This document shows, in pieces, positions 1-8,900 of a stretch of 64,000 nucleotides of DNA. The notes beneath the pieces are model-generated. The model made no database searches, was not told the DNA's origin, and saw only the letters and a program-made list of their open reading frames with translations. The position numbers were made by a program, and so were the translations under genes. Location: contig DASPSJ010000091.1 in the NCBI GenBank assembly GCA_035623985.1, positions 66,643 through 130,642 of the forward strand, read 5' to 3'. This DNA comes from DAHUYF01 sp035623985. Its GTDB lineage: Bacteria; Pseudomonadota; Alphaproteobacteria; ATCC43930; CGMCC-115725. The stretch's first letter is position 1, and every line of letters starts with the position of its first letter.

Positions 1-1934
1 ACGACGAGGACGCCGCGCTGCAGGCCGTCGAAGGCGCGCGCCTGGAGCACGACCGTGCCGCGGCGGTTGCCGAGCCGGACGCGGGCACCGTCGCCGAGAC
101 CGAGCGCGGCGAGGTCGTCGGGATGGACGCGCACCGTCGGCCGCCCTTCGCGACCGAGGCTCGAGGGCAGGTTGTTGAAGCTGGTATTGAGGAAGGAGCG
201 CGCCGGCGGCGCCACCATGCGGAAGGGGTGCTCGCCATCCGCCCGGTCGATCACCGCGACATGATCGGGCAGCGGCGGCAGCGCTTCGTGATTGGCGCCG
301 ATCGCCGCCCAATCGGCCTCGAAGTGGAAGCGCTTGTCGGCATGGCCGAAGCCGTCGAGGAAATGCGCGGTGGCAAAGGGCAAGGCCAGATCGTGGCCGC
401 CCTTCCCATAAATGGTCGCGGCATCGGGCAGGCGCGAGGCGGCGAGCGTGCGGTCGATGATCTCCCATTCCGTCAAATGGAAGCCGGGATGCTCGGCGCC
501 CAGCCGCTTGGCCAGCGTGCAAATGACGAAGTGATTGGACCGCGCCTCGGCAAAGGGCTCGACGACCTTGCGCGCCACCTGCAAGAAGGTGTGGGCGCCG
601 GCGGTGTAGATATCGTCATGCTCGAGCATGGTGGTCGCCGGCAGCACGATATCCGCCATCGCCGCGGTCTCGGTCAGGAACTGCTCGTGCACGCAGGTGA
701 AGAGATCATCGCGTGAAAAGCCCCGGCGCACCGCGTTGGACTCGGGCGCGACCACCATCGGGTTGGTGTTCTGAATGAGGAGCGCCGTCACCGGCGGCCC
801 GTCGCCGAGATCGCGCCGGTCGCCGGTCAGGACCGGGCCGATGCGCGATTGATCGAGAATGCGCGTGCTCGGATCGACGGCGTCGAGTCCCTCGATCAGG
901 CCGCGGTCGAGCTTGTAGATGCCGCCGCCATTGGCGTAGAGCGCGCCGCCGCCCTCATACTGCCAGGCGCCGGTGACCGCCGGCAGGCAGCTCGTGGCGA
1001 AGAGCTGCGCCGCGCCGTTGCGGGTGCGCGAGAAGCCGTAGCCGATGCGCAGATAGCTGCGCTTGGTGCGGCCGTAGAGCCGGGCGAAATCGACGATCGC
1101 CGCCTCGGTGAGCCCGGTGATCGACGCCGCCCAGGCGGGATCGCGCGATCGCAGATGCGCCTCGAGCTTGTCGGCTCCGGCGGTATAAGCGGCGAGATAG
1201 GCGCGGTCGGCATAGCCCTCCTTGAACAGCACATGCATCACCGCGCAGGCCAGCGCGCCGTCGGTGCCGGGGCGCAAGGCGAGATGGCTGTCGGCCACAT
1301 CCGCGGTCGGCGTGCGGTAGGGGTCGATGACGACGAAGGGGGCGCCGCGCTCCTTGCGCGCGCGGGTGATGTGCGACATCACATTGACCTGCGTCGCCAC
1401 CGGGTTGCCGCCCCACATGACGACGAGATCGGCCAAGGGTATCTCGCGCGCGTCGACGCCGCGCTTGACGCCGGCACCGGCGAGCCAGCCGGAATCCGAC
1501 AACATGTTGCAGATCGTCAAATGCTCGCGCGAATAGCGCAGCACGTGACGCAAGCGGTTGATGCCGTCGCGCTGCACCAAGCCCATCGTGCCGGCATAGT
1601 AATAGGGCCACACCGTCTCGCTGCCATGGCGCCGGACGGCGCGGGCGAAGGCTTCGGCGACGCGGTCGAGCGCCTCGTCCCAGGCGATCGGCACGAAGGC
1701 CCCCCAGCCGGCGCCGCGATCGCCGGTCCGGCGCAGCGGCGTCCGCAGCCGCTGCGGATGGTGCTGGCGCTCGGCGTAGCGGCTGACCTTGGTGCAGACG
1801 ATTCCGGCGGTGTAGGGATGGTCCTTGCGGCCATGGACCCGGCCGATGGTCGAGGAATCGAGCCGCTCGACCTCGAGCGCACAGGTGCTCGGACAATCAT
1901 GCGGGCAAACCGAAGCTACAAAATCGCGCGGCAA
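1..1934 (-). CDS. Molybdopterin-dependent oxidoreductase, N-terminal ~644 residues (runs off left edge)
   Basis: Open reading frame on the minus strand that is still open at base 1. The proposed start is TTG at 1934, preceded by a strong GGAGGAGG ribosome site. The N-terminus carries CPHDCPSTC (Cys10, Cys14, Cys18) and a fourth Cys at about 47 (IVCTK), the 4Fe-4S motif of the formate dehydrogenase/DMSO reductase superfamily. A long bis-MGD-binding body follows (for example MWGGNPVATQVN and ADIVLPATTMLEHDD). About 644 residues are visible of the usual ~700. No Tat signal is seen, so it is probably cytoplasmic; the substrate cannot be told. It is divergent from the acyl-CoA synthetase at 2051. 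Confidence 0.88.
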   Translation of the reverse strand, partial: MPRDFVASVCPHDCPSTCALEVERLDSSTIGRVHGRKDHPYTAGIVCTKVSRYAERQHHPQRLRTPLRRTGDRGAGWGAFVPIAWDEALDRVAEAFARAVRRHGSETVWPYYYAGTMGLVQRDGINRLRHVLRYSREHLTICNMLSDSGWLAGAGVKRGVDAREIPLADLVVMWGGNPVATQVNVMSHITRARKERGAPFVVIDPYRTPTADVADSHLALRPGTDGALACAVMHVLFKEGYADRAYLAAYTAGADKLEAHLRSRDPAWAASITGLTEAAIVDFARLYGRTKRSYLRIGYGFSRTRNGAAQLFATSCLPAVTGAWQYEGGGALYANGGGIYKLDRGLIEGLDAVDPSTRILDQSRIGPVLTGDRRDLGDGPPVTALLIQNTNPMVVAPESNAVRRGFSRDDLFTCVHEQFLTETAAMADIVLPATTMLEHDDIYTAGAHTFLQVARKVVEPFAEARSNHFVICTLAKRLGAEHPGFHLTEWEIIDRTLAASRLPDAATIYGKGGHDLALPFATAHFLDGFGHADKRFHFEADWAAIGANHEALPPLPDHVAVIDRADGEHPFRMVAPPARSFLNTSFNNLPSSLGREGRPTVRVHPDDLAALGLGDGARVRLGNRRGTVVLQARAFDGLQRGVLV

Positions 1935-2050
1935 TCCCCGTCCTCCTCCACGGAAATATATGGTGCCCGACCCGGCGGGGGAAGCCGATTGCGTCGCCCG
2001 GCCAGGAATGTCATCGTCTGACGGGCGAGACGGGAAAGCAGGCCGTAACC

Positions 2051-3655
2051 GTGCTGCCGAGGGGGTCGAGCTACGACGAGGTGGTCCGCCGCTTCCGTTG
2101 GCGGGTGCCGCAGCGTTACAACATCGGCGTCGACGTCGTCGATCGCCAGCCTATGGGTCGGCTCGCCCTCATCTTTCTCGACGAGCAGCAACGCGAGCAG
2201 CGATTCTCTTTCGAAGATATCCGCCGACAATCGAATCGCTTCGCCAATGTGCTGCATGCCCATGGCCTGGTGCGCGGCGACCGCATCGGGGTCCTGCTGC
2301 CGCAGGCGCCGGAGACGGCGATCGCCCATGTCGCGGCGTGGAAGGCCGGCCTCATCTCGGTGCCGCTGTTCACGTTGTTCGGCGAAGACGCGCTGGAGTT
2401 CCGGCTGTCGAACAGCGGCGCCAGGGCGATCATCACCGATGAGACCGGCCTGGCAAAGCTGCGGCCGATTCGGGCCCGGCTGCCCGATCTCCGGTCGATC
2501 TTCGCGGTTTCCGGCGGCGGCGACGGCGCCGTCGGTTTCCATTCCGAGCTGGCGCGCGCCAAACCCGACTTCGCGCCGGTCGATACCGCCGCCGACGACC
2601 CCGCCTTCATCATCTTCACCTCCGGCACGACGGGAAACCCGAAAGGCGCGCTGCACGCCCATCGCGCGCTGCTGGGCCACCTGCCGGGAGTGGAAATGCC
2701 GCACCAGTTCTTCCCGGCTCCCGACGATCTCTTCTGGACGCCGGCGGATTGGGCGTGGATCGGCGGGCTGTTCGACGTGCTGATGCCCGCCTGGCATCAC
2801 GGCGTGCCCGTGCTCGCCCACCGCGCGCGCAAATTCGACCCCGAGGAAGCCTTCGATCTCATGGCGAGATACCGCGTGCGCAACGCCTTCATGCCGCCCA
2901 CCGCGCTCAAGCTGATGCGCCAGCTCGGCGACGCGCGCCGGCCGGGCGTCGAGCCGCGGAGCATCGGCAGCGGCGGCGAGCCGGTCGGCGCGGAGCTGCT
3001 GGATTGGGGCCGCGCCGCGCTCGGCGTCACCATCAACGAATTCTACGGCCAGACCGAATGCAATCTCACCATCGGCAACAACGCCGAGCTGTTCCCGGTG
3101 CAGCCGGGCTCGATGGGGCGCGCCATTCCAGGCCATCAGCTTGCCATCGTCGATGACGGCGGCGCGCCGCTGCCGGCCGGCGAGGACGGTCATATCGGCG
3201 TCCGCCGCGGCGACCCCGTCATGTTCCTGGAATATTGGCGCAACCCCCAGGCGACGCGCGACAAATTCGCCGGCGACTATCTCATCACCGGCGACATCGG
3301 GCGCCGGGACGAGGACGGCTATTTCTGGTTCCGGGGACGCGCCGACGACGTGATCACCAGCGCCGGCTACCGCATCGGCCCGGCCGAGATCGAGGATTGC
3401 CTGATGAAGCATCCGGCGGTGGCGCTCGCCGCCGCCGTCGGAATTCCCGACCCGGTGCGCACCGAAGTGGTCAAAGCCTTCCTCGTGCTCAAGGCGGGCC
3501 AAGGAGGGACGCCGGCGCTGGCGCGAGAGATCCAGGATTTCGTCAAGACGCGGCTCGCCGCGCACGAATATCCGCGGCAGGTGGAGTTCGTCGACGCCTT
3601 GCCGATGACCGTCACCGGCAAGATCATGCGGCGCGAGCTGCGCCAGCGCGGTTAG
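2051..3655 (+). CDS. AMP-forming acyl-CoA synthetase (ACSM/medium-chain type)
   Basis: A 534-residue ANL-superfamily enzyme that activates a carboxylic acid to its acyl-AMP and then acyl-CoA. Visible motifs in order: P-loop FTSGTTGNPKGAL (~residues 190-202), NEFYGQTECN around residue 330, ITGDIGRRDEDGYFWFRGR, hinge/A8 region DDVITSAGYRIGPAEIE, and the C-terminal catalytic lysine in VTGKIMRREL. The start is GTG, chosen because the protein begins just before the expected N-terminal region (VVRRFRW). Length and motifs fit medium-chain or acetyl-like synthetases; the acid substrate is unknown. The gene ends just before the left copy of the flanking repeat. Confidence 0.92.
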   Translation: MLPRGSSYDEVVRRFRWRVPQRYNIGVDVVDRQPMGRLALIFLDEQQREQRFSFEDIRRQSNRFANVLHAHGLVRGDRIGVLLPQAPETAIAHVAAWKAGLISVPLFTLFGEDALEFRLSNSGARAIITDETGLAKLRPIRARLPDLRSIFAVSGGGDGAVGFHSELARAKPDFAPVDTAADDPAFIIFTSGTTGNPKGALHAHRALLGHLPGVEMPHQFFPAPDDLFWTPADWAWIGGLFDVLMPAWHHGVPVLAHRARKFDPEEAFDLMARYRVRNAFMPPTALKLMRQLGDARRPGVEPRSIGSGGEPVGAELLDWGRAALGVTINEFYGQTECNLTIGNNAELFPVQPGSMGRAIPGHQLAIVDDGGAPLPAGEDGHIGVRRGDPVMFLEYWRNPQATRDKFAGDYLITGDIGRRDEDGYFWFRGRADDVITSAGYRIGPAEIEDCLMKHPAVALAAAVGIPDPVRTEVVKAFLVLKAGQGGTPALAREIQDFVKTRLAAHEYPRQVEFVDALPMTVTGKIMRRELRQRG

Positions 3656-3657
3656 CG

Positions 3658-3800
3658 CGGAATTTTCAAATCCGACCGGTGCATCGGCGGTCGGACGCCG
3701 AGCCAATTCATTGGCCGCAATGAGTCGCGGGATTTCAAAGACCGTCCTCCGATGGCGGCGGAGGGCGGGCCGGTGCCGATCGCGTTTGAAGCGCCCGAGC
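3658..3800 (+). repeat. Left copy of ~140-bp imperfect direct repeat
   Basis: Begins CGGAATTTTCAAATCCGA and continues through GGACGCCGAGCCAATTCAT to GCGTTTGAAGC. By eye it aligns along its whole length with 15451-15592 in the same orientation. The first ~60 bases differ at only a few positions, and the remainder is more diverged. It starts three bases after the stop codon of the acyl-CoA synthetase. Differences fall at all codon positions in the one long open frame, so it does not look protein-coding. From 3801 to 3990 nothing else is recognisable. Confidence 0.8.
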
Positions 3801-3990
3801 ATCGCGCGATAGCACCGCATCTCAAGCGCGGCGCGATCGAGACGGCAGCTCGGTCCTATCGGCGCCAAAGTCACAGGCGATGCGATGGGCGCCATCATCC
3901 CCCATTGCCACGATGTCCACGACGGCCGGACCTCCTCCGACAACGCGCAAGCGCGAATTCGGCGCGATGCGCGTGGATGCCCCCGGATTC

Positions 3991-4066
3991 CTAAAGTGTT
4001 TGACACACATATCAATTTATGGTTGATTTCAGATAATAGAAATATGATTACAAAATAACTGAATGG
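3991..4066 (+). promoter_or_regulatory. AT-rich leader/promoter region of the biosynthetic operon
   Basis: About 26% GC by my count, in strong contrast to the GC-rich surroundings. It contains a consensus-like TTGACA at 4000-4005 and -10-like hexamers GATAAT (4032-4037) and TATGAT (4043-4048), but no pair with a 16-18 bp spacing. The short palindrome GTGT-TTG-ACAC lies at 3996-4006. A promoter is likely here by composition and position; the exact elements are not resolved. Confidence 0.45.
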
Positions 4067-4075
4067 TTGCTAAAG

Positions 4076-4891
4076 ATGCATCCGATTACCGAGCACACGG
4101 GACCAGAGCCGGGGACAGCGGTTGACCCTTTCCAAGCGCAGGTCGACCGCGAACTCGCCGCGCATTTCGAAGGGCTGGAGCGCGATGCGACATTTGAGCG
4201 GTGGCGCGAACGGTACCTCGCCGAGGGACTGGTCAGGGTCCGCGAAATTTGCCCGCGCGGAGTTTGGGCGCATTTCGCCGCCGAAGCTCAGTCGCTGCTG
4301 GATAGCTACTCGGTCCGTCAGGACATCCACGTCGCGACGACCGGCGGCAGTCCTCGTCGGCTGATGTCCGTTCGCCGCTCCTACATCAATCGATACGGCC
4401 GGCTTATTCCCGCGCTATACCGCTCGTCCGTCTTGCGGCGCTTCCTTGCCAACATCACGCAAGAGCCAATTCTGATCTGCCCTTATGAGGACGAGCAGTT
4501 CGTAATTTCCCTGCTCTCGCAACCGGGCGACACCCACGGGTGGCATTGGGACGATTACCGCTTTGGGCTCGTCTGGATTGTCGAGAGCCCGCCGCCGGAG
4601 CTGGGCGGCTTTGTCCAATGTGTCGCTGGAACGGAATGGAATAAAAACGATCCGCAATTGTGCCGGGCTTTCATAGAGAAACCTATCCGCTCCTATGCAT
4701 TCGACCCGGGCGATCTCTATTTTATCAGGCCGGACACCACCCTTCACAGAGTATATCCCCTGCAAGGAAGCAGCCGAAGGGTAATCGTCAACATGGCTTG
4801 GGCGGGAACCGCCGATCTTGGTCGGACGATTACTCACGAGACGACGGAAGCCATCTATACGGACAGGCCGGAAATAATGAGCGCTCTTTGA
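4076..4891 (+). CDS. 2-oxoglutarate/Fe(II)-dependent oxygenase, BesD/HalD-like fold with HxD motif
   Basis: A 271-residue soluble protein. The segment GDTHGWHWDDYRFGLVWIVE holds a facial-triad HxD (His157, Asp159), and the distal His224 sits in TTLHRVYPL. RRVIVNMAWA then supplies arginines able to bind 2-oxoglutarate. The 67-residue spacing between the histidines equals that of the lysine halogenase BesD (His137/His204 as I recall). BesD has Gly where this protein has Asp159, so hydroxylation rather than halogenation is expected. Start ATG 4076; TTG 4067 is an in-frame alternative, and neither has a clear ribosome site. First gene of the biosynthetic operon, with an AT-rich leader and lower GC than its neighbours. 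The substrate is probably a free or carrier-bound amino acid (inference). Confidence 0.75.
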   Translation: MHPITEHTGPEPGTAVDPFQAQVDRELAAHFEGLERDATFERWRERYLAEGLVRVREICPRGVWAHFAAEAQSLLDSYSVRQDIHVATTGGSPRRLMSVRRSYINRYGRLIPALYRSSVLRRFLANITQEPILICPYEDEQFVISLLSQPGDTHGWHWDDYRFGLVWIVESPPPELGGFVQCVAGTEWNKNDPQLCRAFIEKPIRSYAFDPGDLYFIRPDTTLHRVYPLQGSSRRVIVNMAWAGTADLGRTITHETTEAIYTDRPEIMSAL

Positions 4892-4952
4892 ATCCTCCGT
4901 GCCGGCCGCCGCTCCGTTGGCGCAACAGGTCATGCGAGAAAGGTCTTTGCCA

Positions 4953-5891
4953 ATGCTTGAGACATCGGCGAGCGCGGCCCCATTGCCCGGTGAACCCTCG
5001 CTTCAGGCCATTCGCGTCAGCTTGACCGCACGGCCGGCGATGATGGCAGTGAAGGACATCGCCTTCGTCATAAGGCTCGCCGAACAGATCGCCATAGCGG
5101 GAGCGGGCGGCTGGTTGGCGCTCGGCGCTCACGGCCCGTTGCTCTCGATCGCGGGCATCGGCCTGATCGGCGCGGCCTTCGCCCGCAATCTCGAATTGAT
5201 GCACGAGTGCATGCACTTCCTCGCGTTTCGCAGCCGCCGCGCGAACCGGTTTTTCGGGATCCTGCTGGGATTGCCGATGCTAACCAGCTTCGAAGAGTGG
5301 CGGTACTCGCATCAGAAGCACCACGCGGACGTGCGCAATGAGGGGTTCCAATTCAAACTCGAGGAAATCAACGGGCTCTTCGAACTGTTCTCTCATTTCC
5401 TGATGCTCGAACATTATCGCGATGCCTTCGCGAAGATTTACCTGGCGATTCGCGGCGAGGTCGACGCACCGCCGCCCATTCGCGCCGCGGTCAATCGCGA
5501 CTATCGGATAATGCTGGGAGCGATAACCACCGCGGCGTTGAGCTCCGTCATCTTCGAAACCTCGGCCTTCGTTCTTGTTTGGCTGCTGCCGTTGGCGGTG
5601 GCCGGCATCGTCAACTTCCACATACAATTGCCGGAACACTACCAATGCGACACCGCGACGAACGACGCCTTGCGCAACAGCCGGACGATCGAGGCAAGCA
5701 GGCTGGCGGCGTGGTTTGTCAACAACAACAACTTCCACACCTCGCATCACTGGATGCCGTCGGCGCCGATCCGGCACCTCGCCGCCATTGACGCCGAGAT
5801 CCACAAATTCATCCAGACGACCGGCGAAACCTACCCGCGGTTCTATCGAAATTACTACGCGCGGCTGTGGAAAAATTTTTGCGAAGCATGA
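4953..5891 (+). CDS. Membrane fatty-acid-desaturase-family diiron enzyme
   Basis: A 312-residue integral membrane protein with three histidine boxes: HECMH (84-88), HQKHH (120-124) and HTSHH (~270), the last preceded by an NNNNF stretch. Hydrophobic segments lie near residues 45-80 and 185-220. ATG 4953 is preferred because AGAAAGG lies nine bases upstream; ATG 4899 would add 18 residues. Family members desaturate or hydroxylate lipid acyl chains, and some act on carrier-bound or small-molecule substrates. The place between an amino-acid-type oxygenase and a reductase-terminated NRPS-like gene suggests a tailoring role, but a lipid substrate is not excluded. Confidence 0.82.
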   Translation: MLETSASAAPLPGEPSLQAIRVSLTARPAMMAVKDIAFVIRLAEQIAIAGAGGWLALGAHGPLLSIAGIGLIGAAFARNLELMHECMHFLAFRSRRANRFFGILLGLPMLTSFEEWRYSHQKHHADVRNEGFQFKLEEINGLFELFSHFLMLEHYRDAFAKIYLAIRGEVDAPPPIRAAVNRDYRIMLGAITTAALSSVIFETSAFVLVWLLPLAVAGIVNFHIQLPEHYQCDTATNDALRNSRTIEASRLAAWFVNNNNFHTSHHWMPSAPIRHLAAIDAEIHKFIQTTGETYPRFYRNYYARLWKNFCEA

Positions 5892-5958
5892 TTTCGCCGG
5901 CAGCTCCGTCGACCGAAGGCGGATCGCGGCGAGATCCATTTTGATGGAGACCGGTGCC

Positions 5959-8900
5959 ATGGTTCCTCCCAACGATCTATTCGACGCAGGGACCATCTTC
6001 TCGCGCAGCCCTCTGTTTACCGACGAAGGTCGGCGCCGGGACGGCCGGATCGTCTGCCGGGAGGTTGCGAGACTTGCCGAACAGCTTCTTGGCGGCGCGA
6101 CGGCGGCGATACCGGTATTTGTCGCCGTGGTCGGCTGCGTCTTGGGCCGATATCGCGCGCGCGACCGCGTAAGGCTGGCCGTGTCTCTGCCCGGCGTCGG
6201 CGGTGAGGATCGCCGCGGAGCCGCCGAAGCCGCCATCGTCATCGATCTACCGGTGTCTCCGGATGGCGGGTTCAGCGAGCTTGCCGCCATCGCGTCGAAG
6301 GCGCTGGACGGGAGCAAGGGCGCCGCCGTCGCGGGAGATGGGGTCGACGGGCCGACCGAGCGCCTGGCGGTCGAAGGGGACGCCCCTGTCGACGCCGTCG
6401 TCACCTGGCAGGAAGGCGAATGGTCGCCGATGACGCCATGCCGCGCGATCGGATACGACCGGGTCGACCTTCTCTTCGACTTCGTTCGCGACGCGAACGT
6501 CCTGCGGCTTGCGGTTCGAGCAGCAGGCGCGGCGAACCATCGGATTTCGCCCGCCGTCATCGGCGATGTCGTTTCGGAGATCGCCCAATGCCTGTCAGAG
6601 GAGCCGTCCGCGACGATCGGGCAGTTGCGACTCGTGTCTCCGGCGTGGCGGCGCAAGCTTCTCGTCGAATTCAACGGTCAACCGGTTCCCCACCGAAAGG
6701 ACCGCACAATCCTCGATCTGTTCGAGGAGTGCGCCGCTCGTGCGGGCAATAGGCCGGCGATCACGTCCGGCGAGGACCGGTTGAGCTATGCCAAGCTCAA
6801 CGGGAAGGCCAATGCGCTCGCGAGCAGGCTCCATGACGCCGGGGTCGGCAAGGGCGACTTGATCCCGGTCGTTACCGGCGGCGGCGTCGAATTGCCGATC
6901 GCGATGATCGCTCTGATGAAGCTCGGAGCGGCATTCGTCCCCGTCGACGCCGCCTGGCCAGACGAGCGCCTGCAGGTAATCTTCGACGAACTGAAGCCCA
7001 AGCTGGCGCTGTACGAGAACCCGGCGCAGGTCGCCGTCGCAAAAATCCCGAGCCTCTCTTTCTCAGCGTCGCTGCTCGAAGAGCGAGCCGACAAGCCGAC
7101 CAGCGTCACGCTTCTTCCGGACAGCCTGATTTACGGGTTCTTCACCTCGGGCTCGACCGGAATACCGAAATGCGCGCTCAATCTTCATGGCGGGCTGCTC
7201 AATCGCTTTCTCGCGATGAGCCGCCGCTTCGGCGCGACCGGCGACGATGTCGTCCTGCAGAACAGCAAGCACGTGTTCGATTCCTCGATTTGGCAGCTTC
7301 TATGGCCGCTGACGACGGGCAGCCAAGTGGTGATGCCGCGCGCGACCGGCCTGCTCGACTTGTCATACATCGTGTCGCTGATCGAGCGGCACGGCATCAC
7401 GATGACGGATTTCGTACCCTCGATCTTCAATACGCTCGTCGATCTGATGGAGGCCCATCGCGCCATCATTCCGCGCTTGGCGTCGCTTCGGCACCTGCTG
7501 ATCGGCGGCGAGGAGATCGGCGCAAAGGCGGTTCAGAAATTTCGCGATTTCCTTCCCGGCTGCGGCGTAACCAACACCTACGGGCCGACGGAAGCGTCGA
7601 TAGGATGCGTTTTTCATGAAGTCCGCGACGAGGACGGCTGGTCCATCCCCATCGGCAAGCCGATCGACAATTGCTATGTGGCCATCCTCGACCCGCGAGG
7701 AATGCTCGTTCCTCCCGGCGTCGTCGGCGAGATCATGATCGGCGGCGATTGCCTGGGCCGCGGTTATCTCAACGATCCCGTAAAAACCGGCGCCGCGTTC
7801 GTCGTCAATACATTGGCGGAAATTCCCGGCGAGCGCCTCTACAAAACCGGTGATCTCGGTTATCACCGCGCCGACGGGAATATATTTTTCGTCGGGCGCG
7901 AAGATCATCAAGTGAAGCTTGGCGGCGTCCGCATCGAGTTGGCGGAGATAGAAACGGCGATCGCGGCTCACCCGGCGGTGCGCGCAGTCAAGGTCGTCGT
8001 GGAGGGCCGGCGAGAGGAGCTGCAGCGTCTCGTGGCCTACGTCGTCGCCGATGCCGGCATCTCGCCGAAAGACATCAAGCAAACGGTCGCCGGCACCCTG
8101 CCCGCCTATTGCGTGCCGAAGCAAGTGTTCATGATCGACCGAATACCGCTGACGCCGAACGGGAAGGCCGACCGCAAGGCGCTTGCCGCGATGGCGCGCC
8201 GCCATGGCGAGCCGCCCGCGGACGAGGCGATAACCGAGGCGGAGCGGCGGATAAGGGCGGCCTGGCTCCGGCTCCTGGCGCTCGACGATGCCGGCGTCCG
8301 CGACGATTTTTTCGATCTCGGCGGCGACAGCCTGGCCGCCATCAGGCTGGCAATGCAGCTCAGCAGCGACTTCAGCGGCAAGGTATCCGCGCGGGACGTC
8401 TACCACCACCGCACCATCCGCGCGCAAGCGGCGCTTGTCGACAAGCGCCTCGAGAGAGCGCCCCTTCCGGCCGGCGACGATCCCGAGACGACACTTCGGG
8501 CCGCCGCGCGCCTCGACCCCGCCATCCACGCCAGCCCCGGCACGGCCGCCGAAACCGCGAGCCTGGTGTTGCTGACGGGCGCGACGGGGTTCGTCGGCAG
8601 CCATCTGCTGCGAAAGATCCTGGAATACACCTCGGCGCGCGTGATTTGCCTGGCGCGCGCGGAAAATGACGCCGCGGCTGCGGCACGGGTGCGACAGGCT
8701 CTCCGGCATTATCGTCTGGAGGACGACGACGGGTTGGAGCGCGTCACCGCCGTCGCAGGGAACCTCGAGCTGCCGCGGCTCGGTATCCCCAAGAGCGTTT
8801 ACAACGACCTCGCCGGCGCCGTCGACGCGGTCGTGCACAATGGCGCCTCGGTCAACTTCCTGCTCGACTACCAGACGCTTCACTCCGTCAACGTCGGCGG

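Noticed and set aside
1916..4015. Long open frame on the minus strand across the acyl-CoA synthetase
   Set aside because: It is a GC-driven antisense shadow of a well-supported gene; the product lacks domains and has no ribosome site.
4000..4048. A defined sigma-70 promoter TTGACA...TATGAT
   Set aside because: The hexamers are not at a workable spacing; only a general promoter region is claimed.
4076..4891. Calling the oxygenase a halogenase
   Set aside because: The residue that must be Gly or Ala to leave room for chloride is Asp159.
5575..5958. N-terminal extension of the NRPS-like gene into the desaturase gene
   Set aside because: It would overlap the desaturase C-terminus in another frame; ATG 5959 has a good ribosome site and the homology-like sequence starts after it.
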